Shown: positions 9,720 through 18,352, numbered from the stretch's first letter. The stretch: DNA of 64,000 bases from Agrobacterium vitis (GCF_013337045.2 NZ_CP118260.1:434001-498000), one strand, 5' to 3'. Notes: generated by a model from the letters alone, not told the origin. Numbers and translations are program-made.

Positions 9720-10562
9720 TTACCTCGCTGTCTGGTAGGCCGGATGCCATTGCAGGAACACGCGCTCCAGGAAACGGGCAAGCAGATCCGCCAGTTTGCC
9801 GAGCAGCGCATAGATGAGAATGGAAAGAACAACCACGTCGATCAGCAGGAACTCACGCGCCTGCATGGCCATGTAACCGAGGCCGGAAGAGGCGGCGATG
9901 GTTTCCGCGACGATCAGCGTCAGCCACATGATGCCAAGGCCATAGCGCAGTCCGGCAAAGATCGCGGGCAGGGCGCCCGGCAGGATAACCTTGCGAAACA
10001 GCCGGTAAGGTTTCATGCCGTAAAGGCGGCCCATCTCCACCAGTTGCGGATCGACGCTCTGGATGCCCAGCAGGGTGTTGACATAGATCGGGAAAAACAC
10101 GCCAAGCGCGACAAGAAAGAGCTTGGCCTCCTCATCGATACCGAACCACAGGATGACCAGCGGGATCAGTGCCAGATGGGGAATATTGCGCACCATCTGC
10201 AAGGTGGTATCGGTAATGCCCCGGCTCAATGCCGACAGGCCGTTGAGCAGACCGAGTGCAAAACCGATGCCGCCGCCAATCGCAAAGCCGGCCAGCGCCC
10301 GTAGGGTGCTGACGCCGATATTGGTTGGCAACTCGCCTGATAACGTCAGCCGCCAGAAGGCTTCTGCGACGGCAGACGGTGCTGGCAGCACGTTTTGCTG
10401 CAATAATCCGGCGCGCGATGATGCTTCCCAGGCAATCAGGATCAGTAAAGGCAGCGCCCAGCCGATGCTGTTGCCAGCCAGACGTGACAGGCCAGCCCCG
10501 AACCATGCAAGTCCCAGCGATGGGGCATGTCCGGCATCTTGTCTGATGTTTGAATTCTGCAT
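9720..10562 (-). CDS. ssuC: Aliphatic sulfonate ABC transporter permease SsuC
   Basis: 280 residues with about six predicted membrane segments, beginning [18 protein letters not shown]. The EAA loop that contacts the ATPase reads near [23 protein letters not shown] (about residues 158-180), the classic permease coupling motif. It belongs to the BPD_transp_1 family and forms the membrane pore of the sulfonate importer together with SsuB. The stop codon is 5 bases from the ssuB start, which indicates translational coupling. The N-terminal 30 residues are a cytoplasmic extension. Confidence 0.92.
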   Translation of the reverse strand: MQNSNIRQDAGHAPSLGLAWFGAGLSRLAGNSIGWALPLLILIAWEASSRAGLLQQNVLPAPSAVAEAFWRLTLSGELPTNIGVSTLRALAGFAIGGGIGFALGLLNGLSALSRGITDTTLQMVRNIPHLALIPLVILWFGIDEEAKLFLVALGVFFPIYVNTLLGIQSVDPQLVEMGRLYGMKPYRLFRKVILPGALPAIFAGLRYGLGIMWLTLIVAETIAASSGLGYMAMQAREFLLIDVVVLSILIYALLGKLADLLARFLERVFLQWHPAYQTAR

Positions 10563-10602
10563 CGCTTCAACTCCGGCTCATTATCTTCAGTTGCCTGGGT
10601 CT

Positions 10603-11571
10603 TTAGTTGGCTGGCGCAACCCACACGGCGTCTTTGATGTTGATTTTCTTCGGGATCAGGCCGAGCCGGAAGAAACGGTCTGCCGTCTCTTGCTGGGTCG
10701 CGACGATCTCGTCGGTAATCTTGAAAATGCCGAACTCGGCCCGGTTGGCAGCCAAAGTCTGGGCATTGAGCGGCACGCCGGTAATGTCATGCAGGGCGGC
10801 GGCCAATTGATCGCGATTGTTGGCGGACCATTCCGCTGCGACGGCCAGCGCCTTCAATACGGTCGCCAATGTGTCGGGATGGCTTGCCGCAAAGTCACGA
10901 TTGGCGAGAAAATAGGTTTTGACCTCAAGCACGTCGCTGGAGCGGGCGAGCGTCACCAGCTCGTATCGGGTCTCGGCAATGGCCAGGAACGGGTCCCAGA
11001 CGGCCCAGGCGTCCACCTTGTCGCTGGCAAAGGCTGCCGCCGCATCAGCAGGACCCAGATAGACCGGGATGATCTCGTCAAAGCCGATCCCGGCCTTTTC
11101 CAGGGCAACCACGACGAGGTTATGGGCGCTGGTGCCTTTTCCGACCGCGACCATGCGGCCCTTGAGACCGGCCAGATCCTTGATGCCGGAACTGGCCTTG
11201 ACGACGATGCCTTCTCCCTTGCCATTTGGTGGCAGGGCCGCAGCATAGACAATGGCTGCACCGGATGCCTGCCCGAAAATCGGCGGCGCATCTCCTGTCC
11301 AGCCGACATGGACGGAGCCGACATTCAAAGCCTCGACCAGCGGCGGTCCAGCGGCGAACTCCACCCAGGATACTGAGGTTCCCTGCGCCTTGAGGGCGGC
11401 TTCGATCACGCCCTGCTGGCGTGCGATGACCGGCAGACCGGTTTTCTGGTAGCCGATTTTCAAGGTACCCAATCCTTCGGCCCGAGCGCGGAAGGCAGCG
11501 CCAAGCGTCAGGGATAAAACGAGGGAGCCAAGGGCACCGGTCGCAAACAGGCGGCGGGTCAATTCTGTCAT
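10603..11571 (-). CDS. ssuA: Sulfonate ABC transporter substrate-binding protein SsuA
   Basis: 322 residues. The N-terminus has a signal peptide with a twin-arginine-like motif (TRRLFATG) and ends near RARAEG, so it is periplasmic. The mature protein has the SsuA pattern: LKIGYQKTGLP, VSWVEFAAGPPLVEALN, DAWAVWDPF and FLANRDFA. These residues shape the sulfonate pocket in this family. It is the first gene of the ssuACB operon on the minus strand and shares its upstream region with a paralogous binding gene read in the other direction. The intergenic region holds paired motifs (11621 and 11894) that may coordinate both. Confidence 0.92.
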   Translation of the reverse strand: MTELTRRLFATGALGSLVLSLTLGAAFRARAEGLGTLKIGYQKTGLPVIARQQGVIEAALKAQGTSVSWVEFAAGPPLVEALNVGSVHVGWTGDAPPIFGQASGAAIVYAAALPPNGKGEGIVVKASSGIKDLAGLKGRMVAVGKGTSAHNLVVVALEKAGIGFDEIIPVYLGPADAAAAFASDKVDAWAVWDPFLAIAETRYELVTLARSSDVLEVKTYFLANRDFAASHPDTLATVLKALAVAAEWSANNRDQLAAALHDITGVPLNAQTLAANRAEFGIFKITDEIVATQQETADRFFRLGLIPKKINIKDAVWVAPAN

Positions 11572-11620
11572 GTTGCGTCTCTTGAAAACCTAAGTCCGGG
11601 CGATGGTGTCTTCGATTAAA

Positions 11621-11635
11621 GTATATAGTCTATGG
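11621..11635 (-). promoter_or_regulatory. Candidate sulfur-regulon motif (site 2)
   Basis: CCATAGACTATATAC on the minus strand, 50 bases before the ssuA start. It shares its first 10 bases exactly with site 3. Confidence 0.45.
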
Positions 11636-11893
11636 AAATAATGGAGATAATATCGATCAATATTCTGCAAATTGCGGAAACAAATTTCCCCATTAGTGCG
11701 GCTTTTAGGTTGGGATGTGCGTCGAGGATGTCCTTTGATGGTAGGGACCTGTGCTGGGTGAAAACCGGCTCTGTTCGTGCAGGTCGGGATCTGGGCATTC
11801 GGGAAAGACGAAATTCCGACCCTTGGAGACGGTAAAATGGCGGCAGGAAATTTCCGCAGTCGCCCATAAAGCGAAAAATATTCCTTACAAATT

Positions 11894-11907
11894 CCATAGA
11901 CTAAATC
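11894..11907 (+). promoter_or_regulatory. Candidate sulfur-regulon motif (site 3)
   Basis: CCATAGACTAAATC on the plus strand, 48 bases before the start of the second sulfonate-binding gene. The distance and orientation mirror site 2. Confidence 0.45.
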
Positions 11908-11954
11908 ATCATATAGGCCTGACGAATGCGACAGACCAAAGGAAGAGACCGTTG

Positions 11955-12920
11955 ATGATCAACCGCAGACAGACCCTTGGCTTGCTTGGCGCTACCGGCA
12001 CCATCCTCGCCTTGCCAGCAATCCGTACCGCCCAGGCGGCAACCACGACATTGCGGATCGGCTGGCAGAAGAATGGTGTGCTGGCACTGGCCAAGCGCAC
12101 GGGCGCGCTGGAAAAGCGTCTGGCTGCACGCGGCGTCACTGTGACCTGGGCCGAATTCACCTCCGGCCCGCCGCTGCTGGAAGCGCTGGGTGCCGGTGCG
12201 CTCGATTTCGGTCCGACAGGAGATGTGCCGCCACTGTTTGCCCAGGCGGCGGGCGGCAATCTTCTTTATGTCGGCACGTATAAGGGAGCACCCTCCGGCA
12301 CGGCATTGCTTGTGCACAAGGATTCGCCGATCCAGACGATTGCCGATCTCAAGGGAAAGAAGCTAGCCTTCAAGCGCGGCTCAAGCGCCCATAATTTCGT
12401 GGTCAAGGCGCTGAAAACGGCCGGATTGACGCCAGCCGATGTCAAGGCAGCGGATCTGTCGCCTGCCGATGCGGGGGCGGCATTCAAATCTGGAAATGTC
12501 GATGCCTGGGCGATCTGGGACCCTTATTTTGCCGTGGCCGAGACCGATCCCAATGCCAGGGTGCTGACGACGGCCAGCGGCATTGTCGATAGCTGGAGCT
12601 TCTATTTCGGCAATGGTGATTTCACCACTAAAAACCCGGAGGTGATCACTGAGGTTATCGATGAATTGCGCAAGACCGGTGTTTGGGCCCAGAGCCATCT
12701 GGATGAAACCATCACCGCGCTTGCCGAAATCACCGGCGTGCCGCGCGACACGACAAAGACCGTGCTGACCCGGCCCGGCGCCGATCTGGGTAGCGTTTCC
12801 ACCCTGAACGATGAGGCCATCGCCTATCAGCAGGCCTTGGCCGACGAGTTTCACGCCCTGCAAATCCTGCCGAAGCCTTTGAAGATCGCCGAGATCGTCT
12901 GGCGTCCGAAGGCCAGCTGA
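11955..12920 (+). CDS. Second sulfonate ABC substrate-binding protein (SsuA paralogue)
   Basis: 321 residues from the ATG at 11955 with GGAAGAG upstream; the frame is open for 68 more codons upstream, but that part has no signal and the Tat peptide starts here (NRRQTLGLLGATG, ending AAQAATT-like). The mature part matches SsuA: LRIGWQKNGVLALAK, VTWAEFTSGPPLLEALG, DAWAIWDPYFA, YFGNGDF. It is a paralogue of the divergent protein at 10603-11571. With ssuD 25 bases downstream it forms a binding-protein/monooxygenase unit that lacks its own ATPase and permease, so it may hand substrates to the SsuBC pair across the promoter. Confidence 0.9.
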   Translation: MINRRQTLGLLGATGTILALPAIRTAQAATTTLRIGWQKNGVLALAKRTGALEKRLAARGVTVTWAEFTSGPPLLEALGAGALDFGPTGDVPPLFAQAAGGNLLYVGTYKGAPSGTALLVHKDSPIQTIADLKGKKLAFKRGSSAHNFVVKALKTAGLTPADVKAADLSPADAGAAFKSGNVDAWAIWDPYFAVAETDPNARVLTTASGIVDSWSFYFGNGDFTTKNPEVITEVIDELRKTGVWAQSHLDETITALAEITGVPRDTTKTVLTRPGADLGSVSTLNDEAIAYQQALADEFHALQILPKPLKIAEIVWRPKAS

Positions 12921-12945
12921 ACCATTTTCATGAAAGGACTTGTCC

Positions 12946-14136
12946 ATGTCTAAAACGTCCAATGCGCAAAATGCGCGGCCCATCGATTTTCTCTGGTTCA
13001 TCCCCACGTCGGGTGACGGCACCTATCTCGGCTCCAACGATCTGACCCGTCCGGTCGATCACGGTTATCTGCGTGAGATTGCCAGCGCCGTCGACCGGCT
13101 CGGCTATTACGGTGTTTTGCTGCCAACGGGGGTCGCCTGTGAGGAATCCTTCGTGACGGCGGCATCGCTGGCTGCCCATACGCAGAAACTGAAATTTCTG
13201 GTCGCCATTCGCCCCGGCACGGCATCGCCCGCCTATTACGCGCGGTTGGCCGTGGCCCTGGACCGGGTCTCGAATGGTCGCACGCTGCTGAATATCGTTG
13301 TCGGCGGCAGCCCGACGGAGTTGGCGGGTGACGGCATTTTTGTCTCCCATGACGAACGCTATGCCCATGCCGACGAGTTTTTCACCGTCTGGGAAGATCT
13401 TCTGAGCAAGGGCCATGCCGACCTGAATGGCAAATATATTCGTGCCGAAGGCGCCCGTCTGGGCTTCCCGCCGGTGCAATCGCCGCGCCCGCCGCTTTAT
13501 TTCGGCGGCTCTTCGGAGGCCGGGATCGACTTTGCCGCCCGTCGCGTTGACAAATACCTGACCTGGGGCGAACCGCCAGCGCAGGTCAAGGAAAAGGTCG
13601 AGGCTGTGCGCGCTGCTGCTGCCCGCAGCGGGCGGGATGTCTCCTTTGGCATCCGTCTGCATTTTATCGTCCGCGAAACCGACGAAGAGGCCTGGGCTGC
13701 CGCAGACAAGCTGATCTCTAAACTGTCCGATGAAACCATCCGCGAAACCCAGGCCCGCTTTGCCAAGGAATCCGATTCTGTCGGCCAACGCCGCATGACT
13801 GAATTGCACAATGGCCGGCGCGACAAGCTGGAAGTCTCGCCCAATCTTTGGGCTGGGGTGGGGCTGGTACGGGCAGGGGCCGGTACGGCCCTGGTCGGTT
13901 CGCCGGAAACAGTGGCGGAACGCCTGCGGGAATATCAGGCCATCGGCATTGATACGGTGATCGGCTCCGGCTATCCGCATCTGGAAGAAGCCTACCGTGT
14001 AGCGGAATTGCTGTTTCCGAAGCTTGGCCTGGGCAGGTCGAGCGAAAACGACATTAAGCACAGCGATTTCGCCGATTCGAAAGTTTTTGCCGGCGGAGGC
14101 CATTCGGGCGGTTTCCGGGTCGTTTCAGGGTCCTGA
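12946..14136 (+). CDS. ssuD: FMNH2-dependent alkanesulfonate monooxygenase SsuD
   Basis: 396 residues, near the usual 380 of SsuD, with a Gly/Ser-rich C-terminal tail. It cleaves the C-S bond of alkanesulfonates to aldehyde and sulfite using FMNH2 and oxygen, in the cytoplasm. The bacterial luciferase-like fold begins [17 protein letters not shown], and the conserved active-site Cys is in [11 protein letters not shown]. The region [16 protein letters not shown] is also typical. The ATG at 12946 follows GAAAGGA. FMNH2 must come from a flavin reductase; the candidate is the separate gene at 15028-15576, 1 kb downstream on the opposite strand. Confidence 0.94.
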   Translation: MSKTSNAQNARPIDFLWFIPTSGDGTYLGSNDLTRPVDHGYLREIASAVDRLGYYGVLLPTGVACEESFVTAASLAAHTQKLKFLVAIRPGTASPAYYARLAVALDRVSNGRTLLNIVVGGSPTELAGDGIFVSHDERYAHADEFFTVWEDLLSKGHADLNGKYIRAEGARLGFPPVQSPRPPLYFGGSSEAGIDFAARRVDKYLTWGEPPAQVKEKVEAVRAAAARSGRDVSFGIRLHFIVRETDEEAWAAADKLISKLSDETIRETQARFAKESDSVGQRRMTELHNGRRDKLEVSPNLWAGVGLVRAGAGTALVGSPETVAERLREYQAIGIDTVIGSGYPHLEEAYRVAELLFPKLGLGRSSENDIKHSDFADSKVFAGGGHSGGFRVVSGS

Positions 14137-14405
14137 CGCTCTGCAAGTATCGCTTATTCACTATGCCGCCCTGGGTTGTTCCGGGGTGGCCTTGCCTTTT
14201 TTGATGCTTCCATGCAACGAACGGCGGTGAAACGTCGGTCGTTCTGACGTTTGCCAGCCACAATCCCTTGCGGCAAAGCTTGAATGTGAAATACATAATT
14301 TTTATATGTTTTTAAAATTCATGCTGTAGTTTGGCTTTATTGCCATGGTGAAATGCGGATGGGGTCGAGATTTGTCGGTCCGGAATGTTGGGAAAGCAGA
14401 CAGTC

Positions 14406-14873
14406 ATGCTGACGAAAAAAGGCAAATACGGTTTGAAAGCGCTGGTGGATCTGGCTCAGCTTGGACCGGGTGAAACAGCGTTCATCAGCGAGATTGCGCT
14501 TAGAAACAACATTCCGAAGAAGTTTCTCGACACCATTCTGCTTGAATTGCGCAATGGTGGCATCCTGCGTTCCAAGAAAGGCCCGGGCGGCGGTTACTCC
14601 CTGTCGCATCCCGCCAGTGAAATCCGCATTGGCCACGCCATTCGTCTGCTGGATGGGCCGCTTGCGCCGATCCGTTGCGCCAGCCGCACCGCTTTTGAGG
14701 CTTGCGACGATTGTGCCGACCCGGTCAACTGTCAGGTGAGGCGGTCGATGACCCAGGTGCGCGACGCCATCGCTTCTATTCTCGACAATATGACCCTGGA
14801 ACAATTCGTCGCTACGCCAAGCCTGAATGAGCTGACGCAGGATGAGCAGCAGGAAAAACGCGCTACTGCATAA
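14406..14873 (+). CDS. Rrf2-family transcriptional regulator with four Cys
   Basis: 155 residues from the ATG at 14406 (MLTKKGKYGLKALVDLA, the typical Rrf2 start); another ATG at 14385 would add 7 residues. The winged helix-turn-helix spans about 1-65 with wing RSKKGPGGGYSLS. Cysteines 91, 100, 103 and 109 lie where IscR and RirA hold an Fe-S cluster, though the spacing (C-x8-C-x2-C-x5-C) differs from both. Placed between ssuD and a flavin reductase, it is the best candidate local regulator of sulfur genes, with the ATAGAYTA motif as a possible operator. CymR-like sensing of cysteine status would be an alternative. Confidence 0.85.
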   Translation: MLTKKGKYGLKALVDLAQLGPGETAFISEIALRNNIPKKFLDTILLELRNGGILRSKKGPGGGYSLSHPASEIRIGHAIRLLDGPLAPIRCASRTAFEACDDCADPVNCQVRRSMTQVRDAIASILDNMTLEQFVATPSLNELTQDEQQEKRATA

Positions 14874-14940
14874 TTCCTTAAATCCTCATGGATTTAAGGG
14901 TAAAATTATGCGGCGAATATAAAGCGCTACGGCGGACCTC
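14868..14940 (+). repeat. Dispersed intergenic repeat, copy B, with long hairpin
   Basis: The stem has two parts, GCATAATT plus CCTTAAATCC (14868-14885) and GGATTTAAGG plus AATTATGC (14890-14911), with a 4-base bulge. The hairpin begins inside the last codons of the Rrf2 gene. The block at 14903-14934 matches 25 of 32 bases with copy A at 746-777. Confidence 0.75.
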
Positions 14941-14969
14941 CAGTATGAAACATGTCCGTCAAATACAAA

Positions 14970-15015
14970 AATCAGCCTGCCGGATCTGAATAATCCGGCA
15001 GGCTGATTTTTTGTT
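14970..15015. terminator. Strong bidirectional terminator
   Basis: A perfect 16-bp stem, AATCAGCCTGCCGGAT and its complement, with a 7-base loop. It is followed by TTTTTTGTTTT on the plus strand and TTTTTG on the minus strand. It lies between the convergent Rrf2 gene and the flavin reductase gene. Confidence 0.9.
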
Positions 15016-15027
15016 TTGGCCGAAAAG

Positions 15028-15576
15028 TCAGCCCAAAATCGGTGTGAAATTGCCGTAACGGCCGTTCTGATAGGCCAGTGGGTTTCCTTCGCCGAGCTGG
15101 ATCGAAATGACCCGGCCAATGATGATGCCGTGGCTATGGCGGTCGATGATCTCTTCCACTTCGCAGTCGATTGCGGCGAGCGCACCGACCAGCAGCGATG
15201 CGCCGCTAGGCCCAACCAGCCAGTTTGACCCGTCATAGCGGGCCTCTCCCTTCAGCCCCCCAACGCCGGCAAAACGATTGGCGACAGGCTCGTCATGGCT
15301 GGCAAGGATGTTGAGGCCGAAATGACCGTATTTCCGGATCACCGGATAGCTGGAAGATGTCCGGTTGATATTGACGATAACCGTTGGAGGATCGACCGAC
15401 AAAGCCGTGGCGGAGGTGACGGTTGCACCCGTGCGCTCTGCCCCCTGGCCCGCCGTGATCACCGAAACCTGGCCGCTGACGTGGCGCATTGCCGATTTCA
15501 GCAGACCCGGCTCGACGGAAGGCTGCGGATAGGCCGTAGCGTTGGCGTCCTTGCGCGGCATGGTGAGGATCGTCAT
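15028..15576 (-). CDS. Flavin reductase (NAD(P)H:FMN type)
   Basis: 182 residues from the ATG at 15576, which follows TGGAGA; the frame stays open for 25 more codons upstream without a start signal. The protein belongs to the flavin reductase-like domain family with FMN contacts in GATVTSATALSVDPP and TSSSYPVIRKYGHFGLNIL, and the GGLKGEARYD motif. It would supply FMNH2 to SsuD and perhaps to the SfnB-like enzyme upstream. The ATAGATTATATT motif lies 83 bases before the start, which places it in the same inferred sulfur regulon. It is a single-gene unit ended by the bidirectional terminator at 14970. Confidence 0.88.
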   Translation of the reverse strand: MTILTMPRKDANATAYPQPSVEPGLLKSAMRHVSGQVSVITAGQGAERTGATVTSATALSVDPPTVIVNINRTSSSYPVIRKYGHFGLNILASHDEPVANRFAGVGGLKGEARYDGSNWLVGPSGASLLVGALAAIDCEVEEIIDRHSHGIIIGRVISIQLGEGNPLAYQNGRYGNFTPILG

Positions 15577-15658
15577 GAGCAATCTCCAAATGGCTGTCTG
15601 TTTCTGACTGTCAAAATGGAATCTTACGGCTCTTTTGTCAAAGTAATCCATAATTTTA

Positions 15659-15670
15659 ATAGATTATATT
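15659..15670 (+). promoter_or_regulatory. Candidate sulfur-regulon motif (site 4)
   Basis: ATAGATTATATT, 83 bases before the flavin reductase start. Here the ATAGA core lies on the strand opposite to the gene. Confidence 0.35.
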
Positions 15671-15767
15671 ATGAGAAGAAAATTCTAAAAAATGGCGGTC
15701 TTCTGCATTCCCTAACCCGTAAACATGTCAATGCTACCACGCAGTCGTTATAATGTGCCATAAACGC

Positions 15768-15804
15768 GAGACCCTATCCGGTTCACGCTGAACCAGATGG
15801 GCTC
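15768..15804. repeat. Imperfect palindrome (REP-like)
   Basis: The arms GAG.CCC.ATC.GGTTCA and TGAACC.GAT.GGG.CTC surround a CGC loop. The structure has many paired bases interrupted by single mismatches at regular intervals, as in the short palindromic elements found between rhizobial genes. Confidence 0.6.
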
Positions 15805-15827
15805 TTATGTCTCTTGGTTTCGTTTGT

Positions 15828-15859
15828 CTTAGGAAAAGCCGGAGACCACTTTTCCTAAG
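15828..15859. terminator. Stem-loop downstream of the acyl-CoA dehydrogenase gene
   Basis: A perfect 11-bp stem, CTTAGGAAAAG and CTTTTCCTAAG, with a 10-base loop, 29 bases beyond the stop codon of the minus-strand gene at 15888. Confidence 0.6.
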
Positions 15860-15887
15860 CCAAACTCTGGCAGCATTCATCGATAAG

Positions 15888-17060
15888 TCATCCGTTGGAA
15901 TCATCATCTGAAAAGCCGCTCAAGCCAAGTGTGCCCTTGCGCAAAAGCGAAACGATGATACCGGCGTCAGCGCTTTGGAACTCGGCTACGCCAAGAGGCG
16001 CGGTTGCATGCGCAAAGCGTGGGTCCGCTGCGACAGAATGAGCGATTGTCGAAGCTTCCAAGGCGGCTGCATTGGCTGCCGATGCGATCAGGAAGGCGGT
16101 ATGTCGATGCCGGTCCTGTGTGCCGATCTGGGCGGCATCAATGGCGCTGGCGGCTTTTTCGATTACGGCTTCGGCTGTTGCCAATCGCAGGGCGGCATCA
16201 GCGATGGCGCCGGTTTTTGATGGGTCAAAATCGGCTTCGAACGTGTCATGTGGCAGATGAGAGGGGGCCAATACCGGGTTTCCGAACAATTGGCCGAATG
16301 CGGCTTTGCCTCTCCCCAGTTCCACCGCTGCCTGCAAGAGAAGATCCATGGCCTGAGGCACATCCGGCCCCTGTGCCGGACGCCGGGCCTGCAATTGCGC
16401 GTCCTTTTCGCCTCTCTGGTCACGAAATAGCACCGGTTCACCCCGATCCGGCTGGCTTTTGTCTGAAAGGGAATTGGCGATCGGCGTTATCGCCGCCGCT
16501 GCGGCGGGGAAAAACAGATGGGCCGGCTCTTCAGCCTGATCATGGACGGACACTATGATCCAGTCGGCAGAGGTGGCATTCGGCGAAGCCATGCCGGTGC
16601 CATTCAATGACCAGCCAAGTCCATTATAGGAAAGGTGCAGGCCGCTGTCTTTCTGGCCTGCCGCAGACGGCGCTTTGACGCGCGCTAAGCGCATGCCTGC
16701 CAGTGCGGCAGCAAAGAAATAGGATTTCTGTGCTTCGCTGCCATGGCTGCGTAACAATTCCAATGCACTATAATGACCGGCAAGCATGGCCCCTAGGGTG
16801 GGACAAGCCTTTGCCAGGACACAGCAAATGGTCGATAACAACACATTTGAAACGTCGATCCCGCCATAATCGGTCGAGACGGAAATGCCGAGAAGCCCTG
16901 ACCTCAGCAGATGGTCGAGGATTGCTTTTTGATAGGACCCGTCATCTGCTGGTTCTGCGCTTTCGGCCAGTATATGCGCGGCGCCTAGGGCTTCGTCCTC
17001 GGCTTTGATGAAGGCAACTGGTCTAGCCAGTCGGTCGAAAACGGGCGAGAATGTTCCCAT
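15888..17060 (-). CDS. SfnB-like acyl-CoA dehydrogenase family protein (sulfur acquisition)
   Basis: 390 residues with an acyl-CoA dehydrogenase N-terminal domain (HLLRSGLLGISVSTDYGGIDVSN, about 50-72) and a helical C-terminal domain (AALRLATAEAVIEKAA, ASTIAHSVAADPRFAHA). This pattern is that of the SfnB/DszC group of flavin-dependent enzymes linked to sulfone and organosulfur use. Residues about 200-240 (SDKSQPDRGEPVLFRDQ and following) do not resemble the usual middle domain that packs on the flavin, so the protein is divergent or partly decayed. Context, and the ATAGAYTA-like site 114 bases upstream, place it with the sulfur genes. The substrate is unknown. Confidence 0.75.
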   Translation of the reverse strand: MGTFSPVFDRLARPVAFIKAEDEALGAAHILAESAEPADDGSYQKAILDHLLRSGLLGISVSTDYGGIDVSNVLLSTICCVLAKACPTLGAMLAGHYSALELLRSHGSEAQKSYFFAAALAGMRLARVKAPSAAGQKDSGLHLSYNGLGWSLNGTGMASPNATSADWIIVSVHDQAEEPAHLFFPAAAAAITPIANSLSDKSQPDRGEPVLFRDQRGEKDAQLQARRPAQGPDVPQAMDLLLQAAVELGRGKAAFGQLFGNPVLAPSHLPHDTFEADFDPSKTGAIADAALRLATAEAVIEKAASAIDAAQIGTQDRHRHTAFLIASAANAAALEASTIAHSVAADPRFAHATAPLGVAEFQSADAGIIVSLLRKGTLGLSGFSDDDSNG

Positions 17061-17173
17061 GACGGCATCTCCCTTTTGTCTCGATTTCGAAATTCCGGGC
17101 CAGTGAGGTATCTTGCCGCTTCACGAGAGCCGCAGCCCGCCAAACAGGTGGGCAATAAACGATATTATCATAT

Positions 17174-17190
17174 CGATAGATTTTGTATAG
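17174..17190 (+). promoter_or_regulatory. Candidate sulfur-regulon motif (site 5)
   Basis: CGATAGATTTTGTATAG, 114 bases before the acyl-CoA dehydrogenase start. It is the weakest match: ATAGATT is kept, and the rest differs. Confidence 0.25.
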
Positions 17191-17232
17191 TTTCCTTTTC
17201 AAAGGGTTGTGGGCGTCTGTGACGTCGTTGTT

Positions 17233-18144
17233 TCAGCCCTCATTGAGCCTGGCTTCGAGCAACAGTTTTACCAGCCAATCCACGAAGACCCGGACCTTGT
17301 TGCTCAAATGCCGGTTCGGCGGATAGACGATGTAGAGAGGAAGCGGCTCACGCCTCCAGTCTGCCAGCACCTGCACCAATTCGCCTGATGCGATGAGGCT
17401 GGCGGCCATGAACCGGGGAATTGGCGCAATGCCGAGGCCGTTCTGGGCGCAGGTCATATAGGTGCGGCTATCGTTGACAGACACGATGTAGCGGGCGCTG
17501 ATTTCCAGCTCTTCTTTGTCCTTTTTGAACGTGAACGGCATTTTCCGGCTATTGTTGCTGCTGAAATAGTTCACGCAATAGTGGTGGTTTTCCAGCTCGC
17601 GCGGATGGGCCGGGATGCCGAATTTTTCGATATAGCGGGGGGCGACGCAGGTGATCATTTCCACGTCGCAAACCCGTCTGGCGATCAGTGACTGATCGGA
17701 CGGCGTGCCAGCCCGCAAGGCGCAATCGACGTTTTCGGCAAGATAATCGACCATCCGGTCGCTGACGCCGAGATCGATGTGCATATCTGGAAATTTCTGA
17801 TGAAAGTCGCAGAGGGACGGCACGACGATCCAGTCGGAAAAGGCACCGGACATTTCGACACGCAAGCGCCCGCGGGGTGTGCTTTGCGCATTGGAAAGAC
17901 TTTCGTCCAGCTCAGCCAGTTCCGAAACGATCTGGACCGCTCGCTCATAATACAAGGCCCCGTCCGTGGTTACCATGACGCGGCGGGTGGTCCGGTTGAG
18001 CAGTTTGGTTTGCAAATGGGCTTCCAACCCCTGGATGAGATTGGTGACCGTCGCCTTTGGCATATCAAGCCGTTCAGCCGCTCGGGTAAAATTGCCGGTT
18101 TCCACCACGCGAATGAAGGCGCGCATTGCCGAGAGCTGGTCCAT
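17233..18144 (-). CDS. LysR-family transcriptional regulator
   Basis: 303 residues from the ATG at 18144 (MDQLSAMRAFIRVVETGNF), the common LysR beginning; a GTG 30 bases upstream is also in frame. The winged HTH covers 1-60 (FTRAAERLDMPKATVTNLIQ), and the effector-binding domain follows. The pattern is that of the CrgA/AaeR-like group of aromatic- or stress-responsive regulators. It is divergent from the hydrolase-fold/RND operon, with 208 bases between them, and a 20-bp palindrome at 18223-18242 is a possible operator. It therefore probably controls the efflux operon. Confidence 0.9.
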   Translation of the reverse strand: MDQLSAMRAFIRVVETGNFTRAAERLDMPKATVTNLIQGLEAHLQTKLLNRTTRRVMVTTDGALYYERAVQIVSELAELDESLSNAQSTPRGRLRVEMSGAFSDWIVVPSLCDFHQKFPDMHIDLGVSDRMVDYLAENVDCALRAGTPSDQSLIARRVCDVEMITCVAPRYIEKFGIPAHPRELENHHYCVNYFSSNNSRKMPFTFKKDKEELEISARYIVSVNDSRTYMTCAQNGLGIAPIPRFMAASLIASGELVQVLADWRREPLPLYIVYPPNRHLSNKVRVFVDWLVKLLLEARLNEG

Positions 18145-18222
18145 GGGAGTTGGCCTTGTTGATGTGCGTTGCACTATTATTCGAAAATCCGAACAGTGTT
18201 GTAAGAAAACGCCAGCTTGTTC

Positions 18223-18242
18223 CTATTGGCGAATAACAATAG
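18223..18242. promoter_or_regulatory. Palindrome in the LysR/efflux divergent region
   Basis: CTATTG and CAATAG separated by 8 bases, AT-rich in the middle, in the 208-base gap between the LysR gene and the hydrolase-fold gene. A smaller inverted repeat, TTCG and CGAA, lies at 18180-18193. Either could be a LysR binding site. Confidence 0.35.
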
Positions 18243-18352
18243 ATTTTAACTGAAATTGCAAGCGTGCATATCCTATCTCGTCTCGGGGGCTGCTGGTCAG
18301 ACCAGGGAAAATTAGAGGCCCCGAACGTCGGGGCTTAAGGAAAGTTGAAGCA

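Larger units (their letters stand above)
11572..11954. promoter_or_regulatory. Divergent control region of the two ssu units
   Basis: 383 bases between two divergent sulfonate-binding genes. Near each end lies the sequence CCATAGACTA: on the minus strand at 11626-11635 and on the plus strand at 11894-11903. The two are therefore inverted with respect to each other, and each faces its own gene. The rest, including 11690-11830, shows no further pattern that I can defend. An open frame leading into the downstream gene exists but has no ribosome-binding site. Confidence 0.6.
15577..15887. other. Intergenic region with two palindromes and a motif copy
   Basis: 311 bases that include the promoter side of the flavin reductase gene, the ATAGATTATATT motif (15659-15670), and two stem-loops (15768-15804 and 15828-15859) downstream of the acyl-CoA dehydrogenase gene. 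No coding signal was seen. Confidence 0.6.

Noticed and set aside
10123..11376. A 417-codon open frame on the plus strand across ssuC and ssuA.
   Set aside because: It is antisense to two well-conserved genes, has no ribosome-binding site, and its product shows only low-complexity Gly/Arg/His patterns.
12928..14103. A 391-codon open frame on the minus strand opposite ssuD.
   Set aside because: Antisense shadow of a high-GC gene; no recognisable domain.
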